Positions 1 through 8,290 are shown, counted from the first letter of the stretch. The stretch is DNA of 64,000 nt from UBA9926 sp913064795 (GCA_045560765.1 JBJKZD010000009.1:806001-870000), one strand, 5' to 3'. Translations and numbers: made by a program. The notes: generated from the letters alone by a model not told the origin.

Positions 1-2
1 GA

Positions 3-2150
3 CTCTCAGACCAGACTGAAATCGCCAAGGGCACCGATCCGCTAAAGGCTGATACTGATGGAGACGGCGCCGATGACCGGGACGATGTGTTCCCGCTGGA
101 TGCCGAGGAGCAGAGTGATCTTGATGCCGATGGCTTAGGAGATAACGCGGACCTTGACGACGATGCTGATGGTCTCTTGGATGAATGGGACCCAAATCCA
201 ACGGTGTCGAACCGAAATGATTTAGCTCTTTACGCTTATGTTTCGGAAAAGAAAACTTTCGACGAGGCGGTTGAGTATGCTGAAGGATTAGGCGCTCATC
301 TCGTCACAATTAATAGCGCGGATGAGAACCAGCTGATCTACGCGTTAACCAGAAGCCAATTGACCGACGATACGCGCGATCAACTCGGGCAAGCAAACGA
401 TGGTGGCGGTACGACCTATGTTTGGTTAGGCGGCACTGATCGAGAGGTTGAAGGCAGCTGGACTTGGATAACTCAAGAGGATTTTGATTACACCAACTGG
501 GGGAACGCGGAACCTGACAATTACGAGGGTCAAGACGGCCTCGCAATGGGCCTCGAGGATTGGCCTCTCGGTGCCAGCACGAGCCAACGTTTTGGTGCTG
601 AGAGCGAATGGAATGACATTGGACTAGAGAACCGGTTGACCTTCGTTATTGAATACGCGACCGCGCCTGTCGACTCTGATGGAGATGGTATTTTCGATGG
701 CATTGATGCTTTCCCGAATGATCCAAATGAAAGCGTAGATACTGATCGAGACGGAATTGGGGACAATTCAGACCAATTTCCGTTGGATGCCTCAGAGTGT
801 TGTGATCGCGATGGCGACGGTTTCGGAGATAATTCGGATCGCTTCCCGAATGACTCTGCAGAATGGCTGGATTCCGACTCTGACGGTACGGGTGATAACT
901 CAGATGCGTTCCCCTTCAACTCGTCGGAACAACGAGATTCTGATGGTGATGGAGTCGGGGACAATGGGGACGAGTTTCCGAATGATTCAAGGGAATCGCT
1001 AGATACGGATGGAGACGGGTTAGGCAATAACTCAGACGGCGATGACGATAATGATGGGTTGGTTGATTCCGAAGACCCCTACCCATTAGATGAAAATAAT
1101 TTCAGAGACTCTGATGGAGACGGCCTCGAAGATCTTTCCGACTGGGATGACGACAACGATGGCGTGTTAGACGGAGATGATCTCGACCCATTTGACCCTA
1201 GGGAACCATTCACCCAGCGTCTGATTTATGCATACGGTGAGCTGGACGGAGGGTGGAATGGTGATTCAGCCACCAGCAGCTCTACCTTTTATCTTTACGC
1301 GATTAATAATTCTAATTTGCCCATTGATGTTCTCTTTTGGAGGGTAACGGACGGGCTAGGCGAAGTTCGTCTTGAAAGTGATCTAACCGGCGAGACGCTA
1401 GAACTAGATGACACTATCGCCTACGGTGCGCGCTTTAGTGCAGGGATACAGGCCCCAGTTGAAATGACTTTCGAGTTTGTCCATCCAGTGACAGGAGACA
1501 GCTTCAAAAAGACTGCGATCTTCGATCCCGCAGGAATCGACTCCGATGGTGACGGAGTGATCGATGAACTAGATGCTTTCCCCAATGACCCTCTAGAAAC
1601 GCAGGATGATGACCTAGATGGTGTTGGTAATAACGTTGATCGCTTTTCTAGCGACCCTACCGAGGCTTACGACACTGATCTAGATGGCATAGGAGATAAC
1701 GCTGATCTCGACGATGATGGAGATGGGATTACCGACCAAGAAGAGTTGGCTGATGGCACTGACCCCTTGAGTCGCTTTTCGTGTCGTTCAGGTTGTTTTA
1801 GCTTTGATGTAGATGAAGATGGCGATGCTACAGCATTGACCGATGGTTTGCTTGTTATTCGCTATTTGTTCGGTTTCTCGGGCAATTCGCTTGTTAGTGG
1901 TGCTATCGCTGCAGATGGTTTAAGAGGAGAGGCCGAGGCGATTTCGACCTATTTGAGCGAGGCAGGCAGTGAGTTGGATATTGATGGTGATGGTGAGCCT
2001 AAAGCCCTCACTGACGGGTTACTACTCATCAGATACCTATTTGGCTTTTCGGGCGACTCACTTGTTTCAGGAGCTATTGGTAACGGTGCAGAGCGAGATA
2101 CCGCTGAGGAAATTGAGAGCCACATTAAGTCTCGACTTCCAAGGGATTAA
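3..2150 (+). CDS. Secreted TSP3-repeat / C-type lectin protein, 5' partial
   Basis: The reading frame is open from the window edge, so the N terminus is missing; the GTG at 87 is internal. The visible protein has, in order: Asp-rich thrombospondin type 3 calcium repeats (DxDxDGxxD type); a C-type-lectin-like domain at about 220-660, with WLGGTD, an EPDN motif matching the EPN sugar/calcium site, and a WND motif; about ten more TSP3 units (670-1200); a beta-type domain of unknown family (1210-1530); more TSP3 units; and two copies of a C-terminal module (1795-1950 and 1970-2130) built on D-x-D-G-D and ALTDGLL-IRYLFGFSG. That last module resembles dockerin-like EF-hand repeats seen in marine gammaproteobacterial secreted proteins. 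The lectin domain has no cysteines. I infer a calcium-stabilised extracellular adhesin or carbohydrate-binding protein; the ligand is unknown. Confidence 0.85.
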   Translation, partial: LSDQTEIAKGTDPLKADTDGDGADDRDDVFPLDAEEQSDLDADGLGDNADLDDDADGLLDEWDPNPTVSNRNDLALYAYVSEKKTFDEAVEYAEGLGAHLVTINSADENQLIYALTRSQLTDDTRDQLGQANDGGGTTYVWLGGTDREVEGSWTWITQEDFDYTNWGNAEPDNYEGQDGLAMGLEDWPLGASTSQRFGAESEWNDIGLENRLTFVIEYATAPVDSDGDGIFDGIDAFPNDPNESVDTDRDGIGDNSDQFPLDASECCDRDGDGFGDNSDRFPNDSAEWLDSDSDGTGDNSDAFPFNSSEQRDSDGDGVGDNGDEFPNDSRESLDTDGDGLGNNSDGDDDNDGLVDSEDPYPLDENNFRDSDGDGLEDLSDWDDDNDGVLDGDDLDPFDPREPFTQRLIYAYGELDGGWNGDSATSSSTFYLYAINNSNLPIDVLFWRVTDGLGEVRLESDLTGETLELDDTIAYGARFSAGIQAPVEMTFEFVHPVTGDSFKKTAIFDPAGIDSDGDGVIDELDAFPNDPLETQDDDLDGVGNNVDRFSSDPTEAYDTDLDGIGDNADLDDDGDGITDQEELADGTDPLSRFSCRSGCFSFDVDEDGDATALTDGLLVIRYLFGFSGNSLVSGAIAADGLRGEAEAISTYLSEAGSELDIDGDGEPKALTDGLLLIRYLFGFSGDSLVSGAIGNGAERDTAEEIESHIKSRLPRD

Positions 2151-2172
2151 AGGTGGCAGAAGTTGCCCTAGA

Positions 2173-2721
2173 TCATTCGTATGACTCGAATCTAAATTTC
2201 TGTCCACCGATACTAGCTTCGTACATTAGGCCGCCTTTCGCTATTGTGAAAACAGCAATTCCATTGCTATAGGCGGTTTCAACAGAGACGCCTTGCTTTA
2301 TCAGGACTGCGCTTGCCTGAGCGCCAAATTCGAAGTTCCCCTCAGTAAAACGATCGGTGTCTCTTTGTTCCTTAAAAAATATAATTTCCATAAAGGCTTG
2401 ACCGCCCAGTTGGAAACCAATTGAAATTTGTTTAAGGGAGGTAGAGCCAATTACCTTTGCATTTTGGAAAACCTCACCTTTACCACCTGCGCCTCCGATG
2501 CCTATTCCGGCCTTGGCGACATTTGGAAAAACAGCAAAGCCATCAGCTTGTTCAAAAAAAGGCTGAAGCTCGGGAATTTTCTTAAACGCCTCGAGTGCAA
2601 CTATTGTCTTCTGACTTGCGCCTGTATCGGGGTCACGACTCTTCTTGATTGGGTCCCAAGCGGCGTCTGATGTCATTGAGAATGCAGAGAGTAGAAAAAA
2701 GAAGACGAGAATTTGACGCAT
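2173..2721 (-). CDS. SYLF (YSC84-like) domain protein, exported
   Basis: This 182-residue protein starts with a hydrophobic signal peptide (cleavage probably after residues near 20, SDA-A). The rest is one SYLF domain, recognisable from FAVFPNVAKAGIGIGGAGGKG, the central ISIGFQLGGQA segment and the C-terminal FTIAKGGLMYEASIGGQKF. SYLF proteins bind lipids in eukaryotes; bacterial versions are usually periplasmic or outer-membrane associated and have no firm function. It converges on the lectin gene with only about 20 bases between the stops. The family call is firm; the role is not known. Confidence 0.85.
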   Translation of the reverse strand: MRQILVFFFLLSAFSMTSDAAWDPIKKSRDPDTGASQKTIVALEAFKKIPELQPFFEQADGFAVFPNVAKAGIGIGGAGGKGEVFQNAKVIGSTSLKQISIGFQLGGQAFMEIIFFKEQRDTDRFTEGNFEFGAQASAVLIKQGVSVETAYSNGIAVFTIAKGGLMYEASIGGQKFRFESYE

Positions 2722-2836
2722 TTTAAGTACCCCCGGTGGAAATAAATATCTTTTCCTCGAAAGTTTAAGGAGTAAGAGAGCCTAGCGCCAGAGCAATGGT
2801 ATTCATTGAAGCATTGGCCCTTTTCTTTTAATAATA

Positions 2837-2855
2837 GGGGCACAATTGGGGGCAT
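2837..2855 (+). other. Left putative integrase arm sites
   Basis: A GGGGCAC motif (2837-2843) and an exact GGGGGCAT octamer (2848-2855) lie about 60 bases left of the tmRNA-like core. The same octamer occurs twice on the right side (3036-3043, 3046-3053) and once inverted (3074-3081). Repeated short motifs on both sides of a core are what arm-type integrase binding sites look like. The match is seen directly; the function is inferred. Confidence 0.4.
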
Positions 2856-2911
2856 TCTGTAAGTATACCGATAGAAAATGTATTAATAACAGATGCTTAA
2901 ATATATAATGA

Positions 2912-2931
2912 GACTCCCGCCACCTCCACCA
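2912..2931 (+). mobile_element. Attachment-site core: 20-bp tmRNA 3'-end copy
   Basis: The sequence gactcccgccacctccacca differs at one base from the 3' end of E. coli tmRNA as I recall it and ends in the CCA expected of a tRNA-like acceptor arm. The roughly 330 bases that a full ssrA gene would need upstream are absent: the sequence to the left is AT-rich and unrelated. It is therefore an isolated 3' end, as left by site-specific integration into ssrA. An integrase remnant starts about 150 bases downstream in the same direction, which supports this. The complete ssrA gene is not in the window. Confidence 0.7.
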
Positions 2932-2964
2932 AATTGAACTCCGATAAAATCCATAGACTTCCTT

Positions 2965-2990
2965 AAAGCCCCGTTTTTACGGGGTTTTTT
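2965..2990 (+). terminator. Rho-independent terminator after the tmRNA 3'-end copy
   Basis: The stem CCCCGT/ACGGGG with a short T loop is extended by A/T pairs and followed by six T residues. It lies about 35 bases after the tmRNA-like core and before the integrase remnant. Confidence 0.75.
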
Positions 2991-3035
2991 ATGCCTGGCT
3001 GTTCCGCAGAAGTCCATTACTTTCTCGTGGAGTCT

Positions 3036-3081
3036 GGGGGCATCCGGGGGCATATCCAACTAAACTCCGGAAGATGCCCCC
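3036..3081 (+). other. Right putative integrase arm sites (two direct, one inverted)
   Basis: Two direct GGGGGCAT octamers at 3036-3043 and 3046-3053 (10-bp step) and an inverted ATGCCCCC at 3074-3081 end two bases before the integrase ATG. They could be arm-type binding sites or an autoregulatory operator of the integrase promoter. The motif also occurs left of the core at 2848. Confidence 0.45.
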
Positions 3082-3083
3082 AA

Positions 3084-3204
3084 ATGGCGCTTAGCAACAC
3101 CGCAATCATCGATGCCAGGCCTAGGCATAAGAATTACCGGCTTTATGACGAAAAGGGGCTCTATCTCGAGGTCACCAAGTCTGGTGGCAAAGCTCTGGCG
3201 CTGA
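3084..3204 (+). pseudogene. Tyrosine (P4/CP4-57-type) integrase, N-terminal remnant
   Basis: The frame from ATG 3084 reads MALSNTAIIDARP, then YRLYDEKGLYLEVTKSGGK, the N-terminal arm-DNA-binding (DUF4102) domain of P4-type integrases. At 3189-3192 an extra base breaks the frame: shifting by one restores K-L-W-R, the usual continuation of the family. Homology stops at about 3204, and the core-binding and catalytic domains (about 350 residues) are missing. The fragment is 150 bases downstream of the tmRNA 3'-end copy in the same direction, the usual place for an integrase using ssrA. It cannot be functional. Confidence 0.75.
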
Positions 3205-3209
3205 ACTCA

Positions 3210-3534
3210 ATATCCCATGGTCCATGACAACGCCCAGCATGATGATCCAAGGCTTGTTACTCTTGCAGCCCTCAAAAATCCACAGGGGGTCCATGGGTGC
3301 GATTCCGACGAGTTCTGCGCCGAGGGCTGTAGCTTTTTCGTGGACTTTCTTATGCCACTCATTGGGATCTTTCTGAATGGCAGCCTCTGCAATCGCGACT
3401 GGCTCACAGTTCTGGATGGCCGTGCGCTCTTCAAGCATTTGTTCGCGCCCCGGGGCTGGGTGCCCTGACTTCTGGTTTGCCCAAGTCGTTGATGGTGTTG
3501 CCTGAAATATCCGGCCATAGAGCCATCTGTTCTT
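3210..3534 (-). pseudogene. Reductive-dehalogenase-like protein remnant
   Basis: A minus-strand frame is open from about 3534 with no start codon in good context and reads RIFQATPSTTWANQKSGH, an E-W-H-K-K-V-H-E-K segment, then LGAELVGIAPMDPLWIFEG and KPWIIMLGVVMDH. The last part resembles the N-terminal region of cobamide-dependent reductive dehalogenase / epoxyqueuosine-reductase-like proteins (GAD-VGIA-DP-W and P-VI-LGV-MD). No cobalamin or 4Fe-4S region follows: the similarity ends at 3210, exactly where the oppositely oriented integrase remnant ends. I read it as a gene cut by a deletion or insertion junction. The family call rests on short motifs. Confidence 0.5.
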
Positions 3535-3885
3535 TTAAGGGTTGCTACTGTTTTCGTTCAAGTTTTCGATGTGTTGCCATCACGCTGCCCTAGTATTGGT
3601 ATCAACTATTTCATTGACCTTCCGCTACCCTAGTCGAGTTGTTTTGCGGGGTCCAACCCAATCTGTTAATCCAAAAGTACCCCAAAAAGCCGGGTCGATG
3701 TGAGTTTCTGTTCGCGCCCGCTTATGTGTTCCGGCTAATTCGATGGTTTTGACGACCCGCTATTTCAATACCTGTTCCCCGTAACTTTAACGAAATTTAA
3801 CTCAATCCTTTTTTTTGGAAACCTAGGAGGCAGTAGAATCGGAAAGGTTTTAGGAGGAGACCTAAGGCTGAATACGGAACTTCTA
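3535..3885. other. Intergenic region before the aminotransferase operon
   Basis: About 350 bases with no convincing gene. It becomes AT-rich from about 3770 and contains an oligo-T run near 3808-3815. AGGAGG-like sequences lie at 3825-3831 and 3852-3858. No clear promoter can be assigned by eye. Confidence 0.5.
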
Positions 3886-5604
3886 ATGATCAGCATTGCC
3901 CTTGTCGGTACTTGGCTTGCTGTAAAGCTCTTTTTTCGAGTCAGACTATCGCTTGCAAAGCACCCGACGCTTGCCGGGCATTCGAGATGGTCTCGCCGAC
4001 TAGCCGGCATTGCTCCCTTTTTTTCCCACGATCCGTCTTCGTTTTTTAGTTGCGATGGAGCGAATGATGATCTTGTCGAACGACGACAACGAGGTTTTTC
4101 GCGGCTGGTGGAAACGAGTTACTCGCTCAGTAGTGCAACGCTCAACGCGAGCGAGGAGATAGAGAGGCAAGTCTCTGATGCTTTGTTTACCCGCAAATAC
4201 CGGGTCCCATTTATGTTTACGGATCTCGTTCCGGAGGCACTCACCAGGACTAGTCTTGTTGTCGACACGGATCGAGTGAGATTGAAAGACTTGGATGGAA
4301 ACTGGCGCTATGACTTGTGGGGGTCTTACGGCGTTAATGTGTTTGGCTACGATTTCTATGAGCGCTGTATGCGTGAGGGGCGTGAGCTAAGTTCGGGTGC
4401 TAGTGTCGTGCTAGGCCCATACCACCCGTCGTTACTGGACAACGCTCGTCGACTAGCAGAGATCTCCGGTTTAGATGAAACCAGCTTTCATATGTCCGGC
4501 ACAGAAGCCGTGATGCAAGCGGTGAGACTTGCGTGCTATCACACTGGTCGGTCTAAGGTGGTCCGCTTTTGCGGCGCCTATCACGGGTGGTGGGACGGGG
4601 TGCAACCTGGGATCGGCAACCAGAGAGCAAACCAAGATGTGCTAACTCTGTCCGAGGGATCCCCTAGAACTTTGCAAGTACTCGAAGATCGAAAAGATAT
4701 TGCGTGCGTGTTGGTCAATCCGATGCAGTTGATGCATCTGAACAAGGATGCACCCTCAGATCAAACCCTAATTTCTGGCCAGCGTGTCAACAAGCCGCAA
4801 CCGGATCAATACCGAAACTGGTTGCATCAGCTGCAAGCGGTATGCGCACAGCGGGGAATTGTATTCATTTTGGATGAGGTCTTTACAGGGTTTCGCCTAG
4901 CACGTGGTGGTGCGAAAGAATATTTCGGGGTTCGCCCGGATTTGATCACTTATGGAAAAACGCTGGGTGGGGGATTGCCTGTTGGTGTGGTTTGCGGGAC
5001 ATCCGAACTGATGCGTCGTTTCAAGCCTGATCGTCCTGCAGACGTTTGCCTAGCTAGGGGCACCTTTAACTCACATCCAGAAGTAATGGGTGCAATGAAT
5101 AGTTTTTTGCGACGAATCGATAGTAGTGATTGCTTGTCGATTTATGCGGACTCTCACGCGACCTGGGATCGCCGCGTTGTGCAGTTGAACAAGGCTCTCG
5201 TTGAGACTGATTTACCACTTCGGGTGGTGAATTTTCAGTCAGTTTTGACAGTGAATTACCTGAATGTCGCTTGCCATAACTGGTTGCTTCAATTTTATTT
5301 GAGAGCAGAGGGACTTGAATTGGGCTGGGTTGGCACAGGTCGGTTCATAATGTCGCTCGGGTACACCGAAGACGATTGGTCAGAGGTCTGCGCGAGATTT
5401 CTGCGTGCCTCGAAAGCGATGGCTGCCGATGGTTTTTGGGATGCCCCAAAAGACCTGTCCAAGCGCAAGATTCAGATGGACCTCGCTAAGCGCGCGCTTC
5501 TATCGAAGCTCCGTCCCCCTCAAGTTAAGCCAGCTCTAACGCCCTGTAATGTTGTTGAGACAGAGATTAGAACTCAAGAATCCGCGCTGATACATCGAAC
5601 CTAG
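3886..5604 (+). CDS. Class III aminotransferase (glutamate-1-semialdehyde aminomutase-like) with N-terminal hydrophobic segment
   Basis: This 572-residue protein is a PLP-dependent fold-type I aminotransferase. Visible family marks are HMSGTEAVMQAVRLA (about 202-216), AYHGWWDG (231-238), FILDEVFTGFR (327-337, with the cofactor Asp 330) and ITYGKTLGGGLPVG, where Lys358 would bind PLP. It differs from ordinary HemL by about 100 extra N-terminal residues beginning with a hydrophobic stretch (ISIALVGTWLAVKLFF) that could anchor it to the membrane. ATG 3886 has poor spacing to a ribosome site; an in-frame CTG at 3868 follows AGGAGGAGACCTAAGG closely and may be the true start. It opens a four-gene operon; the next gene starts 10 bases after its stop. 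The substrate is unknown; the neighbours suggest an amino-lipid or activated headgroup rather than tetrapyrrole synthesis. Confidence 0.85.
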   Translation: MISIALVGTWLAVKLFFRVRLSLAKHPTLAGHSRWSRRLAGIAPFFSHDPSSFFSCDGANDDLVERRQRGFSRLVETSYSLSSATLNASEEIERQVSDALFTRKYRVPFMFTDLVPEALTRTSLVVDTDRVRLKDLDGNWRYDLWGSYGVNVFGYDFYERCMREGRELSSGASVVLGPYHPSLLDNARRLAEISGLDETSFHMSGTEAVMQAVRLACYHTGRSKVVRFCGAYHGWWDGVQPGIGNQRANQDVLTLSEGSPRTLQVLEDRKDIACVLVNPMQLMHLNKDAPSDQTLISGQRVNKPQPDQYRNWLHQLQAVCAQRGIVFILDEVFTGFRLARGGAKEYFGVRPDLITYGKTLGGGLPVGVVCGTSELMRRFKPDRPADVCLARGTFNSHPEVMGAMNSFLRRIDSSDCLSIYADSHATWDRRVVQLNKALVETDLPLRVVNFQSVLTVNYLNVACHNWLLQFYLRAEGLELGWVGTGRFIMSLGYTEDDWSEVCARFLRASKAMAADGFWDAPKDLSKRKIQMDLAKRALLSKLRPPQVKPALTPCNVVETEIRTQESALIHRT

Positions 5605-5614
5605 GAGAACGACA

Positions 5615-8290
5615 ATGCCGTCAGCCTTTAATCATGAGATATCGATTAATTTGGACGCTGAAATCGACAGGCTCAAACAGCAATATCCGATTGAAGACTG
5701 CTTAAAAGTCGATCTCCATTGCCACGATTGGAATTCCGATACGCCGGACGAGCTTTGGGGACGGCTTTTGAAATTACCCGAATCTTGGCTGGCGACCGGA
5801 GAATTGGTCAGGAAGCTCCGAGGCACCGGATGTGATCTCATCACGGTAACCAATCACAATAATGCTCGCTCGTGTTGGGATTTGAAGAAAAGCAGAGACG
5901 ATGTGTTGGTCGGAGCCGAGTTTACGTGTTACTTCGAAACATTTGATATCCATTTACACGTTTTGTGTTACGGCTTTTCTCGCGAGCAAGAACTGGAACT
6001 CAAACTGCTACGGCAAAATGTCCATGATTTCCTAGAGTACTGCGCGAGCGAGGGTATCGTGACTGTGCTGCCGCATCCACTTTACCTCTACAAAGACGTG
6101 GATCCACGGATCTATGATTGGTTCCTTCTGATGTTTCAGCGTTTTGAAGTTGTCAATGGTCAGAGAGATGCTTGGCAAAACGCGTTGACTTTGTCTTGGG
6201 TGAGATCCGCCTGCCCAGAGACAATGAGAACACTGGCTTGGGAATATGGTGTCGATCCCACGGTCTACGGCGTAGATCCTAACGCGCCGAAAGGCATCAC
6301 AGGCGGATCTGATGATCATCTCGGGCTTTTCGCTGGAGAATCAGGCGTTTACCTATACGTTCCAAATCTTCGAGAACGCCGTCAGCATGAAGGGGTTGCT
6401 GACCTCGCACTGGAGGCCCTTCGAGAAAACCGGATGATCCCTTTTGGATCAGCGTCTCAGAACCAGAAACTGACTATTTCTATCTTGGATTACATTTGTC
6501 AGATAGCGATCGAGATTAAGGACCCAGGATTGTTACGACTGCTCCTTCACCGGGGGACAACGCTCGACAAACTGGCTTGCTTCGGCATCGGAAACCTGAT
6601 GCTAACAATAAACCGTAATCGTGGCGCGAGATATCTGTTCTCCTTGATTCACGATGCGCTTCATGGGAGGAAACCCAATCCGGTGCTTGTCTGGATGGTT
6701 CCTAAGCGTTACCGATTCGCACTTAAGATGCTTGATGAAATCGCCGCATCCAGACAGCAGTCACAGCAGGACTTTCTCGATACCGTAGAGCGGTGTCTCT
6801 ATCAGGCTATTCGTCAATTTGGCGAGATGATCTCAACAGAATTGGGAAGCCGGCTCGATCAACTGAAAAGACTGGACATTCGTGCCTTGTTTGAACCCTC
6901 GGGAAATGACGCGTTTGAAATTCCGCTTGCGGTCTTGGATTGGGCGCAAACCATCGGTTCAAATAGTACGCCGGCTCTGAAGCGATCACTAAAATCGGCG
7001 CAGATTCCACTGCTGATCAATGCCGCACTCATTGGTGCTCAGATCATCGGTACACGCTCCCTATTCAGTCGTCGACCTTTTTTGAATGATTTCGCCAAGT
7101 CTCTTGGGTCATCAGAGCATCCGACTAGGGTGCTATACCTGACTGACACGCTTTTAGATAAAAATGGGGTGTCGACGTCTTTGTCAGGCAAGCTCAGCCA
7201 ATTCGCTGAGTGGGATGCCGACGTTGACTTTTTGATCTGCCACGATCAGGCCAGTAACAGGCCTCACCTACACGTGGTGAAGCCTTTAATGACGTTTGAT
7301 GCGCCGGGTTACGAGCACCAACCTATCCGAGTCCCCGATTTCATGGAAATTACCAAAATTTTCTACGAAGGCGGATACGATCGAATCGTTTGCTCCACCG
7401 AGGGGCCGATGGCATTGGTAGCGCTCCTGTTGAAGTATCAGTTCAAGGTTCCCGCTTTCTTTTTTATGCACACCGACTGGATGGATTTTGTGCGCCACAA
7501 CACACCGCTGGATCGGCAGCAGCAAGATAGGGTTAGAAGGCTCATGAGAGGGTTGTACCAGCAATTTGACGGCGTGTTTGCTTTAAATCGAGAGCACCGC
7601 GACTGGCTCACAGGGTCTGAGATCGGTTTACCAGAGGATAGAGTGTTCCTTACGGCTCACCATGCGCAACCGGCTATGAAAGAGACTCCGACCTTACTTC
7701 GGTCTGAATTGTTCCCTGGCGCTGATGATGACACGCCTATCCTTTTTATCGCCTGCCGCATGAGCAGAGAAAAAGGTGTCTTCGACTTGCCTCTCATTAT
7801 TAAAAAAATCAGAGAGGATCTCCCTTTAACGAAGCTAGTGCTAGCTGGGACAGGCCCCGACTTAGAGGAGTTAAAAGGCCTACTTCCAGAGGAAAAATTC
7901 TTAGGCTGGGTGGATAAAACTCAGTTAGCAAGTCTTTATAAGTCACTTGACCTGTTCCTCTTCCCCTCGCGATTCGACACCTTCGGTAATGTCATTCTTG
8001 AAGCCTTTGCTTACGGAATGCCAGTGGTCGCAATGCGGAACAAAGGCCCTGCCGACATCGTTCAAGATGAAGTCAGTGGGCTATTGGTCGATACCGCAGA
8101 AGAGATGGCTGCTGGGGCTGTTCGGATTCTGAAGGATCGTGAATTGAGAAAGTTTCTCTCGAAAGGAGCGGTGTCTCGAGTTCAGGACTTCCAACCAGAA
8201 CCAATCTTGTCGAAGTTCCTTGAGCACATTGGGGTCGGTCGATCCCCTTCGCCAGCCGAAAAAGTCTTTCCAGATATTGCTGCCTCCTAG
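5615..8290 (+). CDS. PHP-domain phosphoesterase fused to GT4 glycosyltransferase
   Basis: This 891-residue protein joins two enzymes. Residues about 30-300 form a PHP metallophosphoesterase with all expected metal motifs: DLHCH (33-37), TNHN (79-82), GAEF (100-103), PHP (153-155) and GGSDDH (230-235). Residues about 300-490 are a linker of unknown fold. Residues about 500-880 are a GT4 glycosyltransferase: an N-terminal RVLYLTDTLLDKNGVSTSL, ACRMSREKG, LVLAGTGPDLEEL, and FDTFGNVILEAFAYGMPVV. In that last motif the usual first Glu of E-x7-E is Asp. The TFGNV-LEA-A-G-PVV form is typical of the lipid glycosyltransferase branch (SqdX, MgtA, Agt). A good AGGAG site precedes the ATG. I infer sugar transfer to a lipid acceptor plus hydrolysis of a phosphoester on the same pathway; both substrates are unknown. 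Confidence 0.85.
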   Translation: MPSAFNHEISINLDAEIDRLKQQYPIEDCLKVDLHCHDWNSDTPDELWGRLLKLPESWLATGELVRKLRGTGCDLITVTNHNNARSCWDLKKSRDDVLVGAEFTCYFETFDIHLHVLCYGFSREQELELKLLRQNVHDFLEYCASEGIVTVLPHPLYLYKDVDPRIYDWFLLMFQRFEVVNGQRDAWQNALTLSWVRSACPETMRTLAWEYGVDPTVYGVDPNAPKGITGGSDDHLGLFAGESGVYLYVPNLRERRQHEGVADLALEALRENRMIPFGSASQNQKLTISILDYICQIAIEIKDPGLLRLLLHRGTTLDKLACFGIGNLMLTINRNRGARYLFSLIHDALHGRKPNPVLVWMVPKRYRFALKMLDEIAASRQQSQQDFLDTVERCLYQAIRQFGEMISTELGSRLDQLKRLDIRALFEPSGNDAFEIPLAVLDWAQTIGSNSTPALKRSLKSAQIPLLINAALIGAQIIGTRSLFSRRPFLNDFAKSLGSSEHPTRVLYLTDTLLDKNGVSTSLSGKLSQFAEWDADVDFLICHDQASNRPHLHVVKPLMTFDAPGYEHQPIRVPDFMEITKIFYEGGYDRIVCSTEGPMALVALLLKYQFKVPAFFFMHTDWMDFVRHNTPLDRQQQDRVRRLMRGLYQQFDGVFALNREHRDWLTGSEIGLPEDRVFLTAHHAQPAMKETPTLLRSELFPGADDDTPILFIACRMSREKGVFDLPLIIKKIREDLPLTKLVLAGTGPDLEELKGLLPEEKFLGWVDKTQLASLYKSLDLFLFPSRFDTFGNVILEAFAYGMPVVAMRNKGPADIVQDEVSGLLVDTAEEMAAGAVRILKDRELRKFLSKGAVSRVQDFQPEPILSKFLEHIGVGRSPSPAEKVFPDIAAS

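Noticed and set aside
530..1027. Serine/proline-rich minus-strand frame of 165 codons
   Set aside because: It is the antisense of the Asp-rich TSP3 repeats; its low complexity mirrors the repeat codons.
2428..2670. Plus-strand frame inside the SYLF gene
   Set aside because: It overlaps a clear gene and has no protein family features.
2560..2931. Full tmRNA gene upstream of the 20-bp 3' end
   Set aside because: The upstream sequence is AT-rich, overlaps the SYLF gene and lacks the tag reading frame and the 5' acceptor strand that would pair with the 3' end.
3217..3468. Plus-strand frame of 83 codons near the integration scar
   Set aside because: It is opposite the dehalogenase-like remnant, whose motifs explain the region better.
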